A stretch of DNA of 64,000 bases from Acidobacteriota bacterium (GCA_013289855.1 JABCZD010000011.1:84119-148118); one strand, 5' to 3'. Numbered from the stretch's first letter, positions 34,130 to 43,110 are shown. A program made the numbers and translations. The notes: generated by a model from the letters alone, not told the origin.

Positions 34130-35764
34130 TTAAATGCTCAATTCCCCCTGCCGATCCATCTTGGAGAGGTGATACTGAAAAATCGTTTTGGAAACGTAGA
34201 TCGCGGTGAAGACGTTGGCGATCAAACCGATGGTCAGGGTGATGGCGAACCCGCGGATCGGCCCCGTGCCGAACAGGAACAGGAAAAACGCGGAAACGAC
34301 CGTGGTTACGTGGGTGTCGATGATGGTCAGGAAGGCTTTGTCGAAGCCGGCCTGGACGGCGGAGGGGGCAGACTTTCCGTTGCGCAACTCTTCGCGAATG
34401 CGCTCGAAGACGAGCACGTTGGAATCGACGCCCATGCCGATGGTGAGGATGACGCCGGCGATACCGGGCAGGGTGAGGACCGCGCCGAACATGGCCAGGA
34501 AAAAGAGCAAAATGAGGAGGTTCAGGATCAGGGCGAGGACCGCGTTCGCGCCGGAGTAGCGGTAGTACACCAGCATGAAGATCATGACGACCAGCAAGCT
34601 GAGTACGGAGGCCTGGACGCCGTGACGAATGGAATCGGCGCCGAGGGAGGGGCCTACAGTGCGCTCTTCGAGAAATTTGATGGAGGCGGGCAGGGCGCCG
34701 GCGCGTAAAACCAATGCGAGATCGTGCGCGGTTTGCTGGCTGAAGTTTCCGGTAATTTCGCCGCTGTCCTCGATTTTCCCTTTGATGACCGGGGCGGAAT
34801 AGACGCGCTTATCGAGTACGATGGCCATCTGGCGATTGATATTTTGCTCCGTGAACGGCCCGAAGCGGCGCGCGGCGTCGGCAGAGAGTGAGAAATTCAC
34901 TTGATACAAGCTGGGGTTGCCGGTGTTGCGATTTTCCTGGGCGGTGCGCAGATCGCGGCCGGTGATGATGGGAGCGCGACTGAGCAGGTACCAGCTTTCT
35001 CCGACGTCCGGCGTCCCGGAAACGCTACGACTCGGAGCATCGCCGGGGACCAGTTCTGTTCCAGCGGGAAGCACGCCGCCGTGCTTTTGCAGCGCATCAA
35101 GCTGCGAGGTGTAAGTAACGGGGTCCTCGACGAGTTTCAGCTCAAGTTGACCGCCTTCTTGAATTACGTGTATGGCGCGGGTGGGATCGCCTTCGCCGGG
35201 CAACTGTACAAGGATTTCATTGTCTTTGCGGCCGTGCAGCTGAATGGTGGGTTCCGTCAAACCCAGGGCGTTGATGCGGCGCTCGATGGTCTCGAGCGAC
35301 AAATTCATGGTGGTTTCCTGGATTTGCGCGATGGCGCCGGTGCGTAGTGTCAGCGTATAGCTGTCGGGATCGCCGGCGGCGGATCCGAGATCCCAAACGT
35401 TGCCGTACTGCGCGGTGATGAGGTCGCGGAAGGCGTTGAGCTGCGCGGGATCGATCTTGCGCACCAGGATATGCGTATCGTCGGCGCGGCGGACTTCGTC
35501 ATAGGTAATATTCTTGGCGCGCAGTGCCGCGGTGAGGCGATCGACGGTTTGATCCGTTTCTTGCGCGACGGCTTCCTGCACTTGCACTTGGAGGATGAGG
35601 TGCGTGCCTCCCTGCAAGTCCAGCCCGAGCTTGATTTGGTGCGCGAAATTATCTTTTACTTGCGCGACGGAGGTTGGGAAGGTCGGATAGCCCACCAGGA
35701 AATAAATGCAGAACAGAATTACCGCCAGAATGAAAAGCGCTTTCCACTTCAGGTTAGGAGTCAT
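34130..35764 (-). CDS. secD: Protein translocase subunit SecD
   Basis: 544 residues. N-terminal helix (about 7-25), the conserved KLGLDLQGGTHLILQV (about 46-61), a large periplasmic domain and six C-terminal helices. Signatures: QTAHDLALVLRAGALPA and DSNVLVFERIREELRNGK. With SecF it pulls secreted proteins through SecYEG. It is followed 164 bases later by secF, an unusual gap in which I see no gene. Confidence 0.95.
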   Translation of the reverse strand: MTPNLKWKALFILAVILFCIYFLVGYPTFPTSVAQVKDNFAHQIKLGLDLQGGTHLILQVQVQEAVAQETDQTVDRLTAALRAKNITYDEVRRADDTHILVRKIDPAQLNAFRDLITAQYGNVWDLGSAAGDPDSYTLTLRTGAIAQIQETTMNLSLETIERRINALGLTEPTIQLHGRKDNEILVQLPGEGDPTRAIHVIQEGGQLELKLVEDPVTYTSQLDALQKHGGVLPAGTELVPGDAPSRSVSGTPDVGESWYLLSRAPIITGRDLRTAQENRNTGNPSLYQVNFSLSADAARRFGPFTEQNINRQMAIVLDKRVYSAPVIKGKIEDSGEITGNFSQQTAHDLALVLRAGALPASIKFLEERTVGPSLGADSIRHGVQASVLSLLVVMIFMLVYYRYSGANAVLALILNLLILLFFLAMFGAVLTLPGIAGVILTIGMGVDSNVLVFERIREELRNGKSAPSAVQAGFDKAFLTIIDTHVTTVVSAFFLFLFGTGPIRGFAITLTIGLIANVFTAIYVSKTIFQYHLSKMDRQGELSI

Positions 35765-35797
35765 GGTCAGAAAGTTTTGCCTGGCCGCGAGGTGGGC

Positions 35798-36127
35798 TTA
35801 TTTTGCATCTTCCGATGCCTCCACCTGGGCTATTGCTGCGCGCGAGATGCGGATTTTTACCGGCGGCTCGGCGGAAATTTTCAGGATCAAAGAGTCTCCG
35901 TCGATGCCGCTGACGGTGCCGTAAATGCCGCCGTTGGTGATGACTTTGTCGCCGGTCTTGAGCGCTCCCAGCATTTCCTGCATTTTTTTGCGCTGGCGTT
36001 GCTGCGGCATGATGACCATCAGATACATGATGCCGAACATGAGGCCCAGCGGAATAAGAAACCCGCCGAAACCACCCGCACCGCCGCCAATCTGAAACAA
36101 CATCGCCGACAAATTCGCCAAAATCAT
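35798..36127 (-). CDS. yajC: Sec translocon accessory protein YajC
   Basis: 109 residues. One membrane helix (about 18-40, GFGGFLIPLGLMFGIMYLMV) is followed by the YajC signature MPQQRQRKKMQEMLGALKTG and a small beta domain (DKVITNGGIYGTVSGIDGD). Part of the SecDF-YajC complex. It lies 33 bases before secD on the same strand. Confidence 0.93.
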   Translation of the reverse strand: MILANLSAMLFQIGGGAGGFGGFLIPLGLMFGIMYLMVIMPQQRQRKKMQEMLGALKTGDKVITNGGIYGTVSGIDGDSLILKISAEPPVKIRISRAAIAQVEASEDAK

Positions 36128-36309
36128 GAGTGCTTTTTAGACCAACCCTTCTTTATAACGGCTATCCGCGCCCCGAACAAAAGCCCGCAGGCGACAGAAT
36201 CTGCCAGTGGCGAGATTTCCTCGCTGCCAAATTCCGATCGTGTTCTCTGCCCTTGGTGCCCCGCGGAGGTGCCCAACGGAAGCGCGAATCGCGCCCTTTT
36301 TTCGTTGCG

Positions 36310-37449
36310 CTACGCCGGTCCAGCAGTATAACGCGCGCGCATCGCAGATGAGAAATTCGCTAGGTTCCCAAACTCAATAGCCTCGTGGATTTGTCGCATG
36401 ATGTCAAGGTAAAAGTGGATGTTGTGGTGGGTGGCGAGGATGGCGGCGGTGAGTTCTCCGGCGGCGAACAGGTGCCGAAGATACGCGCGCGTGTAACGTT
36501 TGCAAACCGAGCAGCTGCAATTTGCATCGATAGGGCTTTGATCTTGGGCGTAGCGCGCGTTCTTGATGAGCACGCGGCCTTCGCTGGTGTACAGGCAGGC
36601 GTGGCGGGCGGCGCGCGTGGGCAGCACGCAATCCATCATGTCGATGCCGAGCGCGACGTAATCAGCGAGCTGCTCCGGGCGGCCCACGCCCATTAAATAA
36701 CGCGGGCGATCTTTCGGCAAAAGCGCGGTGACTTCCGCGGCCATTTCGCAGGTGAGGTCGTATGGCTCGCCGACCGCGAGTCCGCCGACGGCGTAGCCGG
36801 GAAAGTCGATGTCAAGAAGTTGGCGGGCGCTTTCGCGGCGCAGATCGGCGAAGGTGGCGCCTTGCACGATGCCGAATTGCCATTGCTCATTCTCGGGCGC
36901 GACTTTTTGCGCGCTATTTTCGAGAAAATATTTGCGGGCACGTTGGGCCCAGGCGGTAGTGCGTTTTAGGGCGGATTCGGCTTTGTCGCGCGGCGCGGGC
37001 GTTTCGATGCACTCGTCGAGCACCATGGCGATATCCGAGCCGAGGGCCAGCTGAATTTCCGCGGCTTTTTCCGGCGTTAGAAAGTATTCGGAGCCATCGA
37101 GGTGCGAACGAAAGCGCACGCCGTCGTCATTGATTTTGCGCAAATCGGAAAGACTGAAGACCTGGTAGCCGCCGGAGTCGGTGAGGATGGCGCGGTTCCA
37201 GGACATAAATTTGTGCAGCCCGCCGAGTTTGCGGACGAGTTCGTGGCCGGGGCGAAGAAATAGATGGTAGGTGTTGGCAAGAATAATGCCTGCGCCAAGC
37301 TCTTCGAGGTCTTCCTGGCGCAGAGATTTCACCGTGGCTTGCGTGCCCACTGGCATGAATACTGGTGTTTCGATGGTGCCGTGCGGCGTGGTCAGGCGCC
37401 CGCGACGCGCTCCGGTGGCGTTGGTATGAAAGACATCGAACGAAAACAC
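36310..37449 (-). CDS. tgt: Queuine tRNA-ribosyltransferase
   Basis: 379 residues. Exchanges guanine 34 of certain tRNAs for preQ1 in the queuosine pathway. Motifs: ILTDSGGYQVFSLSDLRK (substrate pocket with catalytic Asp), RPRYLMGVGRPEQLADYVAL, and the zinc site CSCSVCKRYTRAYLRH with the downstream His. The start is a GTG at 37449 without a strong ribosome site. The tgt-yajC-secD-secF order is common in bacteria. queA is in the same window at 13547. Confidence 0.95.
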   Translation of the reverse strand: MFSFDVFHTNATGARRGRLTTPHGTIETPVFMPVGTQATVKSLRQEDLEELGAGIILANTYHLFLRPGHELVRKLGGLHKFMSWNRAILTDSGGYQVFSLSDLRKINDDGVRFRSHLDGSEYFLTPEKAAEIQLALGSDIAMVLDECIETPAPRDKAESALKRTTAWAQRARKYFLENSAQKVAPENEQWQFGIVQGATFADLRRESARQLLDIDFPGYAVGGLAVGEPYDLTCEMAAEVTALLPKDRPRYLMGVGRPEQLADYVALGIDMMDCVLPTRAARHACLYTSEGRVLIKNARYAQDQSPIDANCSCSVCKRYTRAYLRHLFAAGELTAAILATHHNIHFYLDIMRQIHEAIEFGNLANFSSAMRARYTAGPA

Positions 37450-37475
37450 GATGCCATCAGCGTATCACGGCGGGT

Positions 37476-38228
37476 TCAGGAGAAAATCCAGACACCAGTC
37501 ACCTTCACGAGTACGTAGACCGCCCATACTCCGAGCGCGATCGCGAAAGACTTGCCAAACTTCAGTTTGCGAGGGTTCACGGCAGCGAAACCAACCGCGA
37601 TCAAAATCAGCATCCAGAAAGAGAATATGTCGATCGATTTGCCCAGAGACAGCAGCCACTTTGCGGCGTCCTCGGGGACCAACACTCCGAGGTTGGTAGC
37701 CACCGGATTATCGAGATCGAAAGTTCCAACCGGTTTTATGAACAACACCAGCAAGAAAATCGCGGTACTGAGGATAGAGGTCATAAAGACGTGGGAAATA
37801 ATTCCCATCGCCTGCGAGAAGCTTGCGCCAGCTCCTGCAAATAGGTTGTAAGCGCCCAGCATCACTGCGGCGACTACCAGAACAGCCAGCACAGCGACCG
37901 GTATACCAAAAATATAGGCAAATATCGGCGCCATTTTTGCGCCGCCTTCGATGCGTTGCTCCTTCTGCTCGGGAGACAGATTCGCGGCCTGCGGGCTTTT
38001 TTCGATTTGCTGCGAAACATAGCCGCGCCAATCCATGCGTTGATTTAGCGCGACGCAGGCGATGGTGCTCAATAGCAAGAGCAAGATTACTGGAACGATC
38101 CAGGTCGGGGTGGCTGCGATGTCTTTGAAGGTTCCTTTGGGATCGAAAAATACTCCCACGATTCTAGAGAAGGTTCCGAGTTGCGGTTGCGGCGCGGCGT
38201 TCGCCAGCGCTGCGGAAGATGTGCCCAT
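37476..38228 (-). CDS. YIP1-family membrane protein
   Basis: 250 residues with five membrane segments: about 44-64 (WIVPVILLLLLSTIACVAL), 105-130, 145-170, 200-220 and 228-248. The layout with GTFSRIVGVFFDPKGTFKDIA before the first helix matches bacterial YIP1 proteins, whose role is unknown. I chose the ATG at 38228 because GGAGG lies six bases upstream; the frame extends to 38339. It lies 26 bases upstream of tgt, so it may lead that operon. Confidence 0.75.
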   Translation of the reverse strand: MGTSSAALANAAPQPQLGTFSRIVGVFFDPKGTFKDIAATPTWIVPVILLLLLSTIACVALNQRMDWRGYVSQQIEKSPQAANLSPEQKEQRIEGGAKMAPIFAYIFGIPVAVLAVLVVAAVMLGAYNLFAGAGASFSQAMGIISHVFMTSILSTAIFLLVLFIKPVGTFDLDNPVATNLGVLVPEDAAKWLLSLGKSIDIFSFWMLILIAVGFAAVNPRKLKFGKSFAIALGVWAVYVLVKVTGVWIFS

Positions 38229-38393
38229 GGTAGTCCTCCACTCGATTTTTGGCGGCAGTGTGACGAACGCCGCGCACAACGGCCCTGCGGGGTAAATATC
38301 AGCGCCTGTGCTACTGAGCCCTCGCCGGTGATTACGCACCGGATGGGATAAATATATCTAGGTTGGATGGATATTTCTGCGGAATTATCGAGC

Positions 38394-39212
38394 CTAGGCA
38401 CTTGCGGCGGGGAGTTCCGGCACCGCAGCTAGAAGCTCTTTGGTGTAAACATGTTGCGGGTGGCTTAGGACTTGCTCAGCTTCGCCGAGTTCGACGAATT
38501 TTCCCGCGCGCATGACAGCGATGCGCGTGGCCACCTGCGCGACCACCGGAAGGCTGTGCGAGATCAACAGATACGTCAGGCCAAATTCTTGCTGCAATTC
38601 TTGCAGCAGCACCAGCATCTGGGCGCCGACAGAAACATCCAGCGCAGAGACCGGCTCATCGGCTACTACTAATTTGGGGCGCAAAATTAGCGCGCGGGCG
38701 ATGCCGATGCGCTGGCGCTGGCCGCCGGAAAATTCGTGCGGGTAACGCGCTGCGGATTCTTCGTTGAGGCCGACGCGACGCAACATAGCCGAGGTGCGCT
38801 CGCGGCGTTCGATGCTGGAGAGTTTTGGCTCGTGAATGGCCAGTGGCTCGGCGACGATTTCGCTCACGCGCATGCGCGGATTCAGCGAGGCGTAGGGGTC
38901 TTGAAAGACCATTTGCAGTTGGCGGCGTTCCGCGCGCATTTCGGCGCTGCTCAAGGCGGTGAGTTCGCGGCCCTGGAAAATAATCTTGCCACCGTCTGGT
39001 TCGACGAGACGCAGCAACATGCGCGCTAACGTGGTTTTGCCGCAGCCGCTTTCGCCTACGATTGCGAAGGTTTCGCCTGCGGTGATCTGAAAACTGACGT
39101 CATCGACCGCCTTAAATTGATCGCGTTCGCTGCTTTGCGCAAAGGCGCCGCCTCCGCGATGATAATTTTTCCGCAGATTGGACGCTTGCAAGAGGATTTC
39201 GTGGTTCGTCAT
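38394..39212 (-). CDS. Peptide-type ABC transporter ATP-binding protein (DppF/OppF-like)
   Basis: 272 residues. Walker A GESGCGKTTLARML (about 53-66), ABC signature SGGQRQRIGIARAL, Walker B LVVADEPVSALD. N-terminal LRKNYHRGGGAFAQSSERDQ and the YVCTKE-like HPQHVYTKELLAAVPELPA tail are typical of DppF/OppF. It would pair with the upstream DppD-like ATPase. No permease or binding-protein gene is adjacent, so membrane partners are elsewhere. Confidence 0.87.
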   Translation of the reverse strand: MTNHEILLQASNLRKNYHRGGGAFAQSSERDQFKAVDDVSFQITAGETFAIVGESGCGKTTLARMLLRLVEPDGGKIIFQGRELTALSSAEMRAERRQLQMVFQDPYASLNPRMRVSEIVAEPLAIHEPKLSSIERRERTSAMLRRVGLNEESAARYPHEFSGGQRQRIGIARALILRPKLVVADEPVSALDVSVGAQMLVLLQELQQEFGLTYLLISHSLPVVAQVATRIAVMRAGKFVELGEAEQVLSHPQHVYTKELLAAVPELPAASA

Positions 39213-39235
39213 GCGCCTCGCAAATATCGGTGTTC

Positions 39236-39437
39236 GTCACGCTACGAAAGGCGACCGCCTCAGAAGGCGGCCGCTACGAAATCAACCCCATAAAATCGAC
39301 CCCATAAAATCAACGCCACAAAAGCGGGGCCTCAAAGTCACGCTACGAAAGGCGACCGCCTCAGAAGGCGGCCGCTACAAAATCAACCCCATAAAATCGA
39401 CCCCATAAAATCAACGCCACAAAAGCGGCGCTGCAAA
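39236..39437. repeat. 101-bp tandem duplication built of ~14-bp units
   Basis: Copies at 39236-39336 and 39337-39437 match at all but one position over the first 92 bases. Each copy is made of ~14-16 bp sub-units such as AAATCAACCCCATA, AAATCGACCCCATA, AAATCAACGCCACA. Read in dppD's direction they become TTTTATGGGGTTGA and TTTTGTGGCGTTGA, close to the queA array consensus. It lies between the two ABC ATPase genes. Confidence 0.75.
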
Positions 39438-39444
39438 GCGCCGC
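39421..39444 (-). terminator. Terminator-like hairpin after dppD
   Basis: GCGGCGCT/AGCGCCGC with a 4-base loop (39425-39444), followed on the minus strand by TTTTGTGG. It begins nine bases past the dppD stop and overlaps the end of the tandem repeat. Confidence 0.6.
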
Positions 39445-39452
39445 GAACGGTT

Positions 39453-40442
39453 TCACACCAGCACGCAGCGGGCAGAGTGCTGCTCGCCGCCCGCATCCAC
39501 CGCACGCAGCGCCGGAACCGCCGTGACGCAATCTTCGCGGCGCCACTGGCAACGCGGTTCAAACGCGCAGCCTGGTGGAAGCGCCGTCAATTGCGGGACG
39601 GCGCCGGGAATGGGATCGAGCTTGCCACGCTCGAGAGTTGGCGAAGCCGCGAGCAATCCCTTCGTATAGGGATGCCGCGGCCGTGTGAGCACTTCGCGCA
39701 CGGGGCCCTGCTCCACGATGCGTCCCGTATACATCACCGCGACGCGATCGGCCACCTGCGCCACCACGCCTAGATCGTGGGTGATGAACAGCATGCCCAG
39801 CCCCATTTCGCGGCGCAATCGATCGAGCAGCGCCAGCACTTGCTTTTGTACGGTGACGTCCAGCGCGGTGGTGGGCTCATCGGCGATCAACAGACGCGGC
39901 CCCGCCGCCAGCGCCATGGCGATCATCACGCGTTGCCGCAATCCGCCAGAGAGCTGGTGCGGAAATTGTTTAGCGCGATCTTCCGCTTCGGGCACCGACG
40001 CGCGACGCAATGCTGCGATGGTGCGGCGCTGCACTTCGTCACTTGTTAGTTGTGCATTGTGCGCTCGAATGGCTTCCGCGATTTGCGCGCCGACGGGCAT
40101 CACCGGATTGAGCGAGGTCATCGGCTCCTGAAACACCATGGCGATTTCGCCGCCGCGTACGGCGCGCCATTCCTTTTCACGCAAGGCGACAAGATTTTGT
40201 CGCGCGCCTGCGCCGTTCGATTCTGTGGGCGTCAGCCAGGCTTCGCCGCTCACACGCGCGCCCGTGGGCAACAATCCCATCAGCGACAGCGACAGCATGG
40301 TCTTCCCGCTACCGGACTCGCCGACCAGCCCCAACGTTTCGCCCGCGGCAATGCGCAGCGAAACGTCGTTCACGGGGCGTACCCATCCGCGCGGCGTGGG
40401 CAATTCCACCGTCAGCCCGCTGACCTCGAGCAATCCGCTCAT
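39453..40442 (-). CDS. Peptide-type ABC transporter ATP-binding protein (DppD/OppD-like)
   Basis: 329 residues. Walker A GESGSGKTMLSLSL (about 38-51), signature SGGLRQRVMIAMAL, Walker B LLIADEPTTALD. The C-terminal cysteine-rich tail (PPGCAFEPRCQWRREDC) is the OppD/DppD-family tail that can bind an iron-sulfur cluster. Substrate (peptides, nickel or sugars) cannot be told. The terminator-like hairpin and 101-bp duplication separate it from dppF downstream. Confidence 0.87.
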   Translation of the reverse strand: MSGLLEVSGLTVELPTPRGWVRPVNDVSLRIAAGETLGLVGESGSGKTMLSLSLMGLLPTGARVSGEAWLTPTESNGAGARQNLVALREKEWRAVRGGEIAMVFQEPMTSLNPVMPVGAQIAEAIRAHNAQLTSDEVQRRTIAALRRASVPEAEDRAKQFPHQLSGGLRQRVMIAMALAAGPRLLIADEPTTALDVTVQKQVLALLDRLRREMGLGMLFITHDLGVVAQVADRVAVMYTGRIVEQGPVREVLTRPRHPYTKGLLAASPTLERGKLDPIPGAVPQLTALPPGCAFEPRCQWRREDCVTAVPALRAVDAGGEQHSARCVLV

Positions 40443-40516
40443 GGAGTCATGATAAACAGGAACATGCCGCGCGGCATGCGAAAGGTTTATATACGTTCCA
40501 CGCGAATGGCAATTCC

Positions 40517-41125
40517 CTAGCGCTCCGCGAGTGGAATCACGAATTTCAGTGCGGTATGGGTGGACGAAAATCCCACCACCTTGACGTCTTTCAGGCCGGC
40601 GTCGCGGCCCATGGCAATCACGTCGGTTTCCTTAATCTCTTTCTGGCCCTTGGGATAGACCACCCACAGCGCCACGCTGCCGCTCATTTTCTTGGCGTGC
40701 TTCGGCACGCGAGCAAGTTCCTTCTTTGACGGCGCCGCGAAGAAAATCCACTCGGCGTCGTCGGCAATCGCCGCGGTTTCGACGTTATCGGTCAACTCGG
40801 ACAACTCCCGCAGGAAACTCTCATCAAAATCTCCCAACACGGAGACCCGCGCGCCGCGTTTCACACCCAGCTTTTCGATGCGCGATTTTGGATGAAGAAT
40901 TCTCTCCCGCCATTTGGCCGCGCTTTCGCCGATCTCGAAAACCGCCGAGCCGTCGGGGCCCTGCACGCGAAGCTCACCTTTCACGGCCTCCACCGATTTC
41001 ATCGCTGCGAACGGAATTTTCAGGCGAAAGTCGCCGCGAAAAATCAGCTCGCTGGTTTCCAGCAGCGCCTTGCCCTCGGAACGCTGTTTGCCGAATTTCA
41101 CCACGCAATTAACTTCGTTGCCCAT
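40517..41125 (-). CDS. Protein of unknown function, DUF3052-like C-terminal half
   Basis: 202 residues, no signal peptide. The C-terminal half (about 95-200) has VALWVVYPKGQKEIKETDVI and GLKDVKVVGFSSTHTALKFV, a pattern I associate with DUF3052 (moderate confidence). The N-terminal half is a separate beta-rich domain. Start chosen at 41125 (AGGTG upstream); the frame is open to 41164. Divergent from the MFS gene. Confidence 0.6.
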   Translation of the reverse strand: MGNEVNCVVKFGKQRSEGKALLETSELIFRGDFRLKIPFAAMKSVEAVKGELRVQGPDGSAVFEIGESAAKWRERILHPKSRIEKLGVKRGARVSVLGDFDESFLRELSELTDNVETAAIADDAEWIFFAAPSKKELARVPKHAKKMSGSVALWVVYPKGQKEIKETDVIAMGRDAGLKDVKVVGFSSTHTALKFVIPLAER

Positions 41126-41247
41126 GTGGCACCTGGATTGTTCAATTTCGCGAGGTTCGCGCAATTCCTTAACGTAAGTTCTCTTTCGCGTCGTGCACCA
41201 GCAACAACCGGGAACACCTGCTCGGCAATAGTAAACTAAAGAGTCCC

Positions 41248-42558
41248 ATGGCCACCGCCGTCGCCAACCCTGTCGATTGGAAGCTGATCTGGGCGCAGCG
41301 CGGCTTCCGCTATTTCTTTCTCGCCATGCTGATTTCGCTGTTCGGCAGCGGCATGAATTTTGCCGGAGTGAGCTGGTACATTCTCGCGGCCACGCATTCC
41401 ACCGTCAAGGTCAGCCTGCAAGTGATCGTGGTGACGCTGCCGGGATTATTCATTCCCTTCGTTGGCGGGGTGCTGATCGACCGTTTCGATCGCCGCTACC
41501 TGGGCGTACTGCTGGACCTGGCGCGCGGCGTGGTGGTGCTGAGCACCGCGTATATCGCCTGGAGCGGCCACCTACAACTGTGGCACCTGTATGCCATGAC
41601 CTTGATCACCGGCACGGGCTCGGCCATGTATTGGGCCAACGTAAACTCCCTGGTGCAAGAAGTGATCCCGCCGAGCCAGTTTACCGGAGCGAACGCCGCG
41701 GTGCTAGTGGGCGTGCAGAGCGGCATGCTTATCGCCGGGTCCATGGTGGGTTTTTTTTACGACCGGGCCGGCATCTGGGGAATCCTGGCCATCGACGGCG
41801 CCACGTATTTCGTTTCGGCGTATTGCTTGTACCAGGTGCGCAGCGGTTACGTTTCGCCGCGCGGACTCAGCAAGAGCAATCGCGTTTATTCCGCGGCCAC
41901 GGAGGCCACCGCGGAGGCGCTCGAGAGCGGCGCGAATCCCGAAATTGCCGAAGCCGGGCTGTCGCTGGCGATGTACAAAGATTTTAAAGAAGGCGTGCAG
42001 TACCTGAAGCAGCAGCCGGTGGTGCGCGCGCTGGGAATTACGCACGCGATTATGATGGCGGGGGTGGTCAGCGCGAACGTGGTACTCGTGGCGCTGGTAA
42101 ACGATGTTTTACATGCTGGCGCGCGCGGGCTGGGTTTCGTAGAAGCGGGCTGGGCCGCCGGCGCGGTCACCGGAGGGTTGATTGCCAGTCAACTGCCGCA
42201 GCGCATGCGCATGCCGCTGTATGTTGCCGCGTTGAGCCTGCTCGCGGTGGGGCATATGGCTACGCCGTACGTGGCGTTTCTGGCCGGCGCGGCCGCGCTG
42301 CAATTTGTTTTTGGTTTATGCCGCTCGATGGGTGGCGTAGTGGCGCAGTCTTCGCTGATGTCCCTGGTGCCGTATCATTTTATGGGGCGCACGCAATCGG
42401 CCATGGCCATTTTGACCACCATCATCCAAGTGTTGATGAGCGTGGGCTTGGGAGTGATCGCCGAACGCGTCAACCTTACTGCGGGCTACACGCTGCTGGC
42501 GGTGCTGTACGTGGTGGCGGCGATTTTCGCGTCGCGCGCACGGCAATTGTTGGGATAA
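41248..42558 (+). CDS. MFS transporter (exporter type)
   Basis: 436 residues, about twelve membrane segments, no large loops except about 195-235 (charged linker). LFGSGMNFAGVSWYILAATH and FIPFVGGVLIDRFDRRYLGV (motif A) point to the EntS/MFS_3 exporter group. Substrate unknown. DinB and epimerase genes follow on the same strand. Two 15-bp tandem units overlap its stop codon. Confidence 0.85.
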   Translation: MATAVANPVDWKLIWAQRGFRYFFLAMLISLFGSGMNFAGVSWYILAATHSTVKVSLQVIVVTLPGLFIPFVGGVLIDRFDRRYLGVLLDLARGVVVLSTAYIAWSGHLQLWHLYAMTLITGTGSAMYWANVNSLVQEVIPPSQFTGANAAVLVGVQSGMLIAGSMVGFFYDRAGIWGILAIDGATYFVSAYCLYQVRSGYVSPRGLSKSNRVYSAATEATAEALESGANPEIAEAGLSLAMYKDFKEGVQYLKQQPVVRALGITHAIMMAGVVSANVVLVALVNDVLHAGARGLGFVEAGWAAGAVTGGLIASQLPQRMRMPLYVAALSLLAVGHMATPYVAFLAGAAALQFVFGLCRSMGGVVAQSSLMSLVPYHFMGRTQSAMAILTTIIQVLMSVGLGVIAERVNLTAGYTLLAVLYVVAAIFASRARQLLG

Positions 42559-42576
42559 CCTTTGTTGCGATAAACT
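42547..42576 (+). repeat. Two tandem 15-bp units across the MFS stop codon
   Basis: TTGTTGGGATAACCT and TTGTTGCGATAAACT match at 13 of 15 positions. The MFS stop TAA lies inside the first unit. Confidence 0.6.
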
Positions 42577-42609
42577 TTTGCCCGGAGCGTTCTTCGACGA
42601 GCCGCCATC

Positions 42610-43110
42610 ATGGAAATCCACACCATTCAGCCTTTTCTGCGCTATTTCGACAACGTCCGCGAGCGCACCCTGCGCGTGGCGCGCTGCATCCCGCCGGACA
42701 AAATGGATTGGAGCTACGCGGAGGGAAAGTTCACGCTGGGCGATCTATTGCGGCACATCGCCGTAGCCGAACGCGATATGTGGGCGGAGAACGTGCAAGG
42801 AAAACCAAGCCGCTACGGTTCGCACGGCGCGGAACTGGCGACCGACCTTGCCGCAACGCTGGAGTTGATGCAGCGGCTGCACTCCGAATCGATGGTGATC
42901 TTCGCGAAACTGACGGACGAGCAACTCGCCGGCAAATGCGTCACGACGGGTGGAGAGCTGGCTACTTGGAAATGGTTGCGCGCCATGGTGGAGCACGAGG
43001 TGCACCATCGCGGGCAAATTTATATGTATCTGGGAATTCTTGGCGTGAAGACGCCGCCGATTTTCGGACTGACGTCCGAAGAAGTTCGCGCCCGCAGCGT
43101 CACGAGCTAG
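42610..43110 (+). CDS. DinB-family protein
   Basis: 166 residues forming a four-helix bundle of the DinB/YfiT type. Likely metal ligands: His in GDLLRHIAVAERD (about 50), and the pair in EHEVHHRGQIYMYLG (about 133-137). The family includes thiol transferases and damage-induced proteins of unknown activity. It follows the MFS gene by 51 bases. The role here is unknown. Confidence 0.82.
   Translation: MEIHTIQPFLRYFDNVRERTLRVARCIPPDKMDWSYAEGKFTLGDLLRHIAVAERDMWAENVQGKPSRYGSHGAELATDLAATLELMQRLHSESMVIFAKLTDEQLAGKCVTTGGELATWKWLRAMVEHEVHHRGQIYMYLGILGVKTPPIFGLTSEEVRARSVTS

Noticed and set aside
36282..36302. GCGCG-AAT-CGCGC hairpin followed by T6 on the plus strand between yajC and tgt
   Set aside because: Both neighbouring genes run on the minus strand, so there is no transcript for it to end. 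The stem is only 5 bp.
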